The translations under genes and the position numbers were made by a program. The notes beneath the pieces were generated by a model that worked only from the letters and a program-made list of their open reading frames with translations, had not been told where the DNA came from and searched no databases. Positions 58,980 through 64,000 of a DNA stretch of 64,000 bases are shown here, one piece after another. The stretch spans positions 62,001 to 126,000 of the forward strand of contig JAHBTW010000014.1 of NCBI GenBank assembly GCA_019638385.1. The letters run 5' to 3'. The DNA is from Saprospiraceae bacterium (lineage in GTDB: Bacteria; Bacteroidota; Bacteroidia; Chitinophagales; Saprospiraceae). Position 1 is the first letter of the stretch; every line of letters begins with the position of its first letter.

Positions 58980-59887
58980 GCACCGAAGACCGGTACCGGC
59001 AATTCGCGCAGCAGTCCCCTACCCTGCCGCTTTGTTTCCAGCCCTGGTACTTAGACGCCGTTACAGGCGAAGGCCGATGGGGCGTGGTATTGGCAGAAAA
59101 CAACGGCGCGATACGAGGCGTGTGGCCTTACTTTCTGAAGCAAAAATTTGGCATCGCTTACATCACCATGCCCCACTTCACCAAATGGATGGGGCCTTGG
59201 CTCGTTCCCGATACTGCCCGTCGGCTCAACGAAGAACATCGCCTGATAGAAGAACTCCGCTCCCAACTACCCAAAGTGGCCCTGATTCAAGTCAATTGCC
59301 ATCCCGACCTGCGCAACTGGCTGCCCCTGTATTGGAAGGGCTTTCGCCAAACGACGCTCTACACATACACCTTGGACATTACCGACCTCGGACGCGTTCA
59401 ACATGGAATGAACCGCAACATTGCTCGCAACATCAAAAAAGCGGCAGAGATTGTACAGGTCAGCGAGGAGGAATCGTTAGAAGCCTTTTTTGAAATCAAT
59501 CGGCTCAGCTTTTTGAGGCAGCATTTAGAACCGGCTTTCAGCTTCACAAAAATGAAAACCCACCTGAAAGCGCTTCAACAACACGATGCCGTTCGCCTCT
59601 TTTTTGCCCGCGATGCGCAAGGCCGCCTGCACAGCGCCGCCGCCCTGACCTGGGACCGTGAGCGGGCCTATTATCACCTCAGCGGCGATGACCCCGCGCT
59701 TCGGAGCAGCGGCACAGGTATATTGCTGATATGGGAAGCCATTAAGTTTGCGCATGAAACACTCGGTCTCACAATCTTCGACTTTGAAGGCAGTATGATG
59801 CCCTCCGTGGAGGCCGTGCGGCGGCAATTTGGAGCAGTGCAGGAACCGTATTTTCGGGTGTGGCGACGCCATTGGCTGCAATTTTAG
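58976..59887 (+). CDS. FemAB/GNAT-like acyltransferase
   Basis: The 303-residue protein resembles FemAB-type peptidoglycan bridge or GNAT N-acyltransferases. Seen are MNRNIARNIKKAAEIVQV, which sits in the acceptor-binding region of this family, then LHSAAALTWDRERAYYHLSG and the C-terminal FDFEGSMMPSVEAVRRQFGA. The substrate is unknown. It overlaps the methyltransferase by 4 bp (ATGA), so the two are translationally coupled, and an NlpC/P60 cell-wall hydrolase follows. Confidence 0.82.
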   Translation: MSTEDRYRQFAQQSPTLPLCFQPWYLDAVTGEGRWGVVLAENNGAIRGVWPYFLKQKFGIAYITMPHFTKWMGPWLVPDTARRLNEEHRLIEELRSQLPKVALIQVNCHPDLRNWLPLYWKGFRQTTLYTYTLDITDLGRVQHGMNRNIARNIKKAAEIVQVSEEESLEAFFEINRLSFLRQHLEPAFSFTKMKTHLKALQQHDAVRLFFARDAQGRLHSAAALTWDRERAYYHLSGDDPALRSSGTGILLIWEAIKFAHETLGLTIFDFEGSMMPSVEAVRRQFGAVQEPYFRVWRRHWLQF

Positions 59888-59926
59888 TCCGGCCCGGCTC
59901 GTTTACACATTTCAAAAAATCGCCCG

Positions 59927-60469
59927 ATGAACAGACATCCCCTGCGCTTGTCGCACATCCTGCCCATACTCCTAACGGCCATTCTGTTTTCCAACTGCAA
60001 TTTTCTGCGCGACCTCACGACCGATGCTCCCTCAGGCGCCACTCCCGCTAAAGAATCCAGTAAAGAATCCAGTTTGCGGAGCGATATTGCGACGTATGCC
60101 CAGAAATTTAAAGGAACCAAATACAGAGATGCCGGCAAAACGCCCTCCACCGGCTTCGACTGCTCCGGTTTCACGAGCTATGTGATGAAGCAATTCAATA
60201 TCAGCCTCTCGCCCAGCTCGCGGGAACAGGCCAATCAGGGGCGCAGCAAAACGCTACAAAACGCTCGCCCCGGCGATTTGGTGTTCTTCCGGCGCAGTGC
60301 ATCCCAGCCGGTTTTCCATGTCGCCATGGTCGTATCCAATGATAAGAACGGCCTGCGAGTGATCCACAGCACGACATCTCGCGGGGTAGTGGTGGACGAC
60401 CTGCTGCAATCTCCGTATTGGAAACCCAAGATTGATCAGGTCAGAGATGTGGTAGGTTCAACCCGATGA
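59927..60469 (+). CDS. NlpC/P60 family lipoprotein (C40 peptidase)
   Basis: NlpC/P60 enzymes cut gamma-D-glutamyl-meso-diaminopimelate links in peptidoglycan. The 180-residue precursor has a lipobox (LFSNC), so it is anchored in the envelope. The catalytic Cys79 is in TGFDCSGFTSYV, His follows in VFHVAMVVS and the third polar residue in RVIHSTTSRGV. The GDLVFF motif before the histidine is conserved. It lies 39 bp after the FemAB-like gene and overlaps the convergent MFS gene by 34 bp. Confidence 0.93.
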   Translation: MNRHPLRLSHILPILLTAILFSNCNFLRDLTTDAPSGATPAKESSKESSLRSDIATYAQKFKGTKYRDAGKTPSTGFDCSGFTSYVMKQFNISLSPSSREQANQGRSKTLQNARPGDLVFFRRSASQPVFHVAMVVSNDKNGLRVIHSTTSRGVVVDDLLQSPYWKPKIDQVRDVVGSTR

Positions 60470-61686
60470 GCCGGGCGGTCGCGGCGTTTGTCGAGGACGA
60501 TGAAGCCTGTCAATGCGATGCTGCATAATACGCCCATGAACACCCACAACATATCGTACCCAAACAGTGCCGCCACCTGCATGCCCGTGATGGGCGCCAA
60601 AACGTGCGCCACCGAGTACGACAGCGAATACACGGCCATGTATTGCCCCCGGTTTTGATCGGTAGAGCGGTTCATCGCATAGGTTCCCGAAAAGGGCATG
60701 GCCAGCATTTCACCCAACGTAATAATAATGATGGAAATGACCGCAATGGCCGGCCCTGCCCCGGGCAACAGAAAAATCAGGTACGAAACCGCCACCGCCA
60801 CTACGCCCCACTGAATGAGCCGGAACTGCCGGAACCGCCCCTCGATACTATACACAAAGGGCATTTCAAACAAAGCAATGATGAGGCCGTTGAGGGCCAG
60901 CAATGCGCCGATCTGGCCTTCGTTGAGAAGAATTTGTTCTTTGAGAAAAACCGGAATGACCGAAAATACCTGCATGAAAGCAATGGCCCAAAACATGGTC
61001 ATCAGCGCAAAAAACAAGTAGGTCCGGTCGCGATAGGGTGATGCAGCTTTCACGGGCGGTTGTTTTACCACTTCCACACCTTCTTTTACCTCCATTGGTT
61101 TGGGTTTCAGCGCTACCCTGAAAAACAAGGCTGCGCCGATGCAGGTGAGGCCGTCGGCCATAAAGAGCCAGTCGTACCCGAGCGTATGCGCCATAAGACC
61201 GCCGATGGCCGGCCCGATGGAAAAGCCGAGATTGATGGCCATCCGCATGAGGGAAATGGAGCGGGTACGGGTTTCGGGCACACTGTACGAAGCAACCGAA
61301 GCTGTATTAGCCGGTCGAAAAGCCTCTGCAATGATGCTCAGAAAAAATACCGTGATGCAAATAGCCGGAAAACTGTGCATCTTCATCAACACCAAAAACA
61401 TGAACCCGGAAAGGAAAAGCGTCCAGAACATGACCTCGTAATAGCCGTATTTGTCGGCCAGTTTTCCGCCGATGACCGTACCCAAAATGGACCCTACGCC
61501 GAAGCACCCCATCACGAGACCGGCCTGCTGCAAACTGAAATGCAGTTCCTGGGTGAGATACACCGTCATAAAGGGAATAACCATTGTGCCGGCCCGGTTG
61601 ACGAAAGTAACCGAAGCCAACAACCACATATCCCGCGTAAGCCCGCCAAAGGCATTGCGGTACAGATCAATTGTACGAGTGAGCAT
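60436..61686 (-). CDS. MFS transporter
   Basis: The 416-residue protein has 12 predicted membrane helices in two halves. The family motif after helix 2 appears as GGKLADKYGYYEV, and the first half has ETRTRSISLMRMAINLGFSIGPAIGG, typical of drug/proton antiporters. Substrate is unknown. I use ATG 61686 (MLTRTIDLYRNAFGGLTRDMW); the frame continues upstream to 61776 without family character. The stop lies inside the end of the NlpC/P60 gene on the other strand. Confidence 0.92.
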   Translation of the reverse strand: MLTRTIDLYRNAFGGLTRDMWLLASVTFVNRAGTMVIPFMTVYLTQELHFSLQQAGLVMGCFGVGSILGTVIGGKLADKYGYYEVMFWTLFLSGFMFLVLMKMHSFPAICITVFFLSIIAEAFRPANTASVASYSVPETRTRSISLMRMAINLGFSIGPAIGGLMAHTLGYDWLFMADGLTCIGAALFFRVALKPKPMEVKEGVEVVKQPPVKAASPYRDRTYLFFALMTMFWAIAFMQVFSVIPVFLKEQILLNEGQIGALLALNGLIIALFEMPFVYSIEGRFRQFRLIQWGVVAVAVSYLIFLLPGAGPAIAVISIIIITLGEMLAMPFSGTYAMNRSTDQNRGQYMAVYSLSYSVAHVLAPITGMQVAALFGYDMLWVFMGVLCSIALTGFIVLDKRRDRPAHRVEPTTSLT

Positions 61687-61904
61687 AAAGCAGTTGGGTA
61701 AAAAATCGTAAGTCTTGCAAGCAACGCAGTTGATTTGGGAAAAGTTTCCGGGAAAAGACATTCCGGGAAAAGGCACGTGAAGCGGTGGGATTGCAACAAA
61801 AAGCGCCTTACTTTGCTTATAGAAAATATCGTTAAAACGAGCTTGGAATAATTTCTATCTTTACGCGGAAAGCAGTTTACCTCATTCAACTAAAATCAAA
61901 AATC

Positions 61905-62864
61905 ATGTTCAGTCCACTTCTCATTATTTTCGGCTTGATGGCCTTTTTTGTCATCATGTCCAGCTTTTTTGTCGTGCGCCAGCAAACAGCCGTCATCATT
62001 GAGCGGCTGGGGCGTTTCACCGGTGCGCGCGGCGCCGGATTGCATTTCAAAATCCCGGTTATTGACCGCTTGGCCGGCCGGGTGAGTTTGAAAATTCAGC
62101 AATTGGACGTATTGGTCGAGACCAAAACGAAGGACAATGTATTTGTAAAACTCAAAGTGTCGGTGCAATTCCGAATCATGGAAGACATCATCTACGAGGC
62201 ATTTTACAAACTCCAAAACCCGACCGAACAAATCACCGCTTATGTATTTGACGTGGTGCGCGCTGAAGTGCCTAAGTTGAAACTCGACGACGTGTTCGAG
62301 CGCAAAGACGACATTGCTGTGGCGGTGCGCCGCGAACTGGAAGAAGCCATGAACGACTACGGCTACGGCATCGTGAAGGCTCTGGTGACCGACATTGACC
62401 CCGACCATGCTGTTAAAAATGCCATGAACCGCATCAACGCCGCCGAGCGCGAAAAACTCGCTGCCGAATACGAAGGCGAATCTTCCCGCATCCTCATCGT
62501 GGCCAGAGCGCGCGCCGAAGCGGAGAGCAAGCGCCTGCAAGGCCAAGGCATCGCCGACCAGCGCCGTGAAATCGCCAAAGGTTTGGAAGATTCCGTGGGC
62601 GTGCTCAACAACGCAGGCATCAACTCGCAGGAAGCCTCCGCCCTCATCGTCATCACGCAGCACTACGACACGCTGCAATCACTCGGCGAACACAGCAAGA
62701 GTCATCTCATCCTGTTGCCCAACGCGCCCACTGCCGCCAGCGACATGCTCGGCCAAATGGTGACTTCCTTCATCGCTTCCAAAGAAATGGGAGAAGATCT
62801 CAAAACGGGTACGCTCAATCTCAAAGAGAGCAAAAAACTCGCGTTGCAGGAACCGAAGAAATAA
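61905..62864 (+). CDS. SPFH-domain (stomatin/prohibitin-like) membrane protein
   Basis: SPFH proteins scaffold membrane microdomains and often work with a membrane protease. The 319-residue protein has an N-terminal membrane helix (LLIIFGLMAFFVIMSSFFVVRQ) and the SPFH domain starting VIIERLGRFTGARGAGLHFKIP. The conserved NAMNRINAAEREKLAAEYEGE region and a helical C-terminal part with ARARAEAESKRLQGQGIADQR follow. No NfeD or protease partner lies next to it. It ends in a basic tail. It converges on the secreted phosphohydrolase gene. Confidence 0.93.
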   Translation: MFSPLLIIFGLMAFFVIMSSFFVVRQQTAVIIERLGRFTGARGAGLHFKIPVIDRLAGRVSLKIQQLDVLVETKTKDNVFVKLKVSVQFRIMEDIIYEAFYKLQNPTEQITAYVFDVVRAEVPKLKLDDVFERKDDIAVAVRRELEEAMNDYGYGIVKALVTDIDPDHAVKNAMNRINAAEREKLAAEYEGESSRILIVARARAEAESKRLQGQGIADQRREIAKGLEDSVGVLNNAGINSQEASALIVITQHYDTLQSLGEHSKSHLILLPNAPTAASDMLGQMVTSFIASKEMGEDLKTGTLNLKESKKLALQEPKK

Positions 62865-62928
62865 GCTGAGAGCCACGAGCTGCGAGCTACGAGTGACTCG
62901 CAGCTCGTAGCTCAAAACTCGAAGCTAT
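62865..62928. repeat. Family-A palindromic repeat (copy A7)
   Basis: GAGCTGCGAGCTACGAGT pairs almost perfectly with ACTCGCAGCTCGTAGCTC, forming an 18-bp stem with a tiny loop. It lies immediately after the SPFH stop, in the gap before the convergent stop at 62931. This is the cleanest member of family A. Confidence 0.7.
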
Positions 62929-62930
62929 CC

Positions 62931-63776
62931 TCATTCCCCACTCACCACTGTCAGCACGGCATGATGATCGGATGCGAACCGCCCGGCCCAGGTTTGGCTG
63001 ATCGTTGCGTGTTTCAATACCGTTACATCGGGGTTGTTGCAAAAAATGTAATCTATGCGCATCCCTTCTACCTCTTTGGGGCCGAATCCGCTGAAGGTAG
63101 CGTCCGGGCCGAAATGCGGCGTCCGGCTCACGGTTTTACAATCTGTGAATGCAGCCTGGAGCAATTGCACCGGCTCTTCTGCGGGTCGCACATTGAAATC
63201 GCCCATGATAAAAGCCGTTTCGGTTCCTGCCAACTCTTGTACTTTTCGGATGATCAGTTTTGCGCTTTCCAAGCGGGCGCCTGTGCCGACATGATCGAAA
63301 TGCGTATTGAATACATAAAATGCCTGCCCGCTGAGCCGGTCTTCTAATTTGGCCCAGGTGGCAATGCGCGGCAAGGCAGCGTCCCAGCCTTTTGAAACTT
63401 TTTCAGGCGTCGGGCTGAGCCAAAAGGTATTGCTTTTCAATAGTTTAATCCGTGTCGTGTCATATAAGATGGGTGAAAATTCACCCGCCGCCTTGCCGTC
63501 ATCCCGACCCACACCGATGTATGCGTAGTGAGGCAAATGGGCCAGCACATCCTCAATCTGACCGATGAGCGCTTCCTGCATCCCGCAAACGTGGACATCT
63601 AAAAAGCGAAGGGTTTCGGCTACATACGCCTTGCGCAGATCCCAGCGGTTGTCGCCGTCGCCGGGATTATTGAAGCGAATATTGAAAGTCATCAAATTCA
63701 TCGGTGTAGATTGGGCAGACAAATTATCTCCGCCGGCAAGCCAAGCGGCGAAAAGTAGCAGCATTGGAAATTTCAT
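62931..63776 (-). CDS. Secreted endonuclease/exonuclease/phosphatase family protein
   Basis: The family shares a metal-dependent phosphodiesterase fold and includes nucleases, sphingomyelinase-like and inositol phosphatases. The 281-residue precursor has a signal peptide (MLLLFAAWLAGGDNLSAQ). The conserved motifs are NIRFNNPGDGDNRWDLRK, MQEAL (metal Glu), FNTHFDH, MGDFNVRP (Asp-x-Asn), MRIDYIF and ASDHHAVL. Substrate cannot be told. I use ATG 63776; the frame runs to 63824. Its upstream region overlaps the ssrA terminator, where TATATTTG (63820-63813) fits a -7 box. Confidence 0.92.
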   Translation of the reverse strand: MKFPMLLLFAAWLAGGDNLSAQSTPMNLMTFNIRFNNPGDGDNRWDLRKAYVAETLRFLDVHVCGMQEALIGQIEDVLAHLPHYAYIGVGRDDGKAAGEFSPILYDTTRIKLLKSNTFWLSPTPEKVSKGWDAALPRIATWAKLEDRLSGQAFYVFNTHFDHVGTGARLESAKLIIRKVQELAGTETAFIMGDFNVRPAEEPVQLLQAAFTDCKTVSRTPHFGPDATFSGFGPKEVEGMRIDYIFCNNPDVTVLKHATISQTWAGRFASDHHAVLTVVSGE

Positions 63777-63799
63777 ATAAATCGGTTTGAAGTTGACAA

Positions 63800-63836
63800 T
63801 AAAAAACCGCTGCAAATATAACATTTACAGCGGTTT
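63800..63836 (-). terminator. Terminator of ssrA
   Basis: On the minus strand AAACCGCTGTAAA pairs with TTTGCAGCGGTTT (13 bp, one G-T pair) and is followed by T residues. The loop and right arm hold TATATTTG, which also fits a -7 box for the following gene. Confidence 0.8.
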
Positions 63837-63842
63837 GTGGTG

Positions 63843-64000
63843 TGGAGACGGCGAGAGTCGAACTCGCGTCCAGAGAAAGCACCGGAAAGCCTTCTACATG
63901 CTTAGTGTCCTGTTTGGATCTTGGCCTTCGGGTAGGTCAGGTCACAAACCCGTACCGCCGGCCCAGCCCTAAATCTCAAAACTTGCACCGGGCCGATGCA
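63843..64000 (-). ncRNA. ssrA: tmRNA (transfer-messenger RNA), 3' part
   Basis: tmRNA rescues stalled ribosomes and tags the nascent peptide for degradation. The minus strand shows the tmRNA 3' half: AAGCATGTAGAAGGCTTTCC, which is the usual AAGC-TGTAGAA hallmark before the 3' end, then TTTCTCTGGACGCGAGTTCG, whose T-arm GCGAG-TTCGACT-CTCGC is followed by the acceptor strand CGTCTCC and discriminator A at 63843. CCA is not encoded directly after it. The 5' part with the tag reading frame lies beyond the window. A hairpin terminator follows at 63800-63836. Confidence 0.92.

Noticed and set aside
63843..63880. A tRNA gene at the right edge
   Set aside because: Only a T-arm and acceptor strand are present, preceded by typical tmRNA sequence and not by D and anticodon arms.

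Overview
This window comes from the chromosome of a free-living Bacteroidota bacterium, most likely Saprospiria-like (inference). The evidence is: two secreted proteins with type IX secretion (T9SS) C-terminal sorting domains, a PorP/SprF partner protein, a carboxypeptidase-regulatory-domain TonB-dependent receptor, promoters of the Bacteroidota form TAnnTTTG, almost no Shine-Dalgarno sequences, an S46 dipeptidyl peptidase, and a NagB fused to a PIG-L/LmbE domain. Base composition is moderately GC-rich, with AT-richer patches at the transposase gene and the two toxin-antitoxin pairs. No phage, plasmid, CRISPR array or rRNA operon is visible; the only RNA gene is the 3' part of tmRNA at the right edge.

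Layout. 1-1.4 kb: an IS200/REP-type Y1 transposase inside a mirror-symmetric set of hairpins and outer inverted repeats, abutting the mutS promoter. 1.4-8 kb: mutS, an aldo/keto reductase, a decayed RHS gene, mscL and folD. 8.3-15 kb: a giant SprB-repeat adhesin with its PorP/SprF partner. 15-23 kb: a DUF2157 membrane protein, a sugar nucleotidyltransferase, a TPR protein, a lipoprotein plus an unknown protein, and a TonB receptor. 23-27 kb: a YciO-type protein, a UPF0175/DUF3368 toxin-antitoxin pair and a HAD / CAT-like / isoaspartyl peptidase operon. 27-30 kb: a T9SS-exported DUF4394 protein made of three nearly identical 792-bp repeats. 30-38 kb: a sugar block with a BadF-type kinase, pfkA, TRAP permeases, a sodium:solute symporter and NagB-PIG-L. 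38-46 kb: prmC, nspC, dnaA and a MacA/MacB/TolC-like efflux set. 46-51 kb: dodecin, a DUF486 protein, a DPP11-type peptidase and a GT-C glycosyltransferase. 50.8-54.5 kb: a VapBC-like pair, tyrS, a deoxynucleoside kinase, gatC and an ABC ATPase. 54.5-64 kb: a sigma/anti-sigma pair, lysA, fumC, an O-methyltransferase, a FemAB-like protein, an NlpC/P60 lipoprotein, an MFS transporter, an SPFH protein, a secreted phosphohydrolase/nuclease and ssrA.

The most unusual material is non-coding. Two families of short, word-like modular repeats sit between genes: family A, built on GAGCT(A/G)CGAG words, and family B, built on GCATAGAGC / GGCAAATTGGCAAA words. Of the 12 convergent gene junctions, four overlap by a few bases, two are separated by 16 bp or less, and all six longer ones contain a palindromic copy of one of these families. 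This suggests they act as, or hitchhike with, bidirectional terminators. Much of the coding content is ordinary housekeeping, annotated from visible motifs without any database search.
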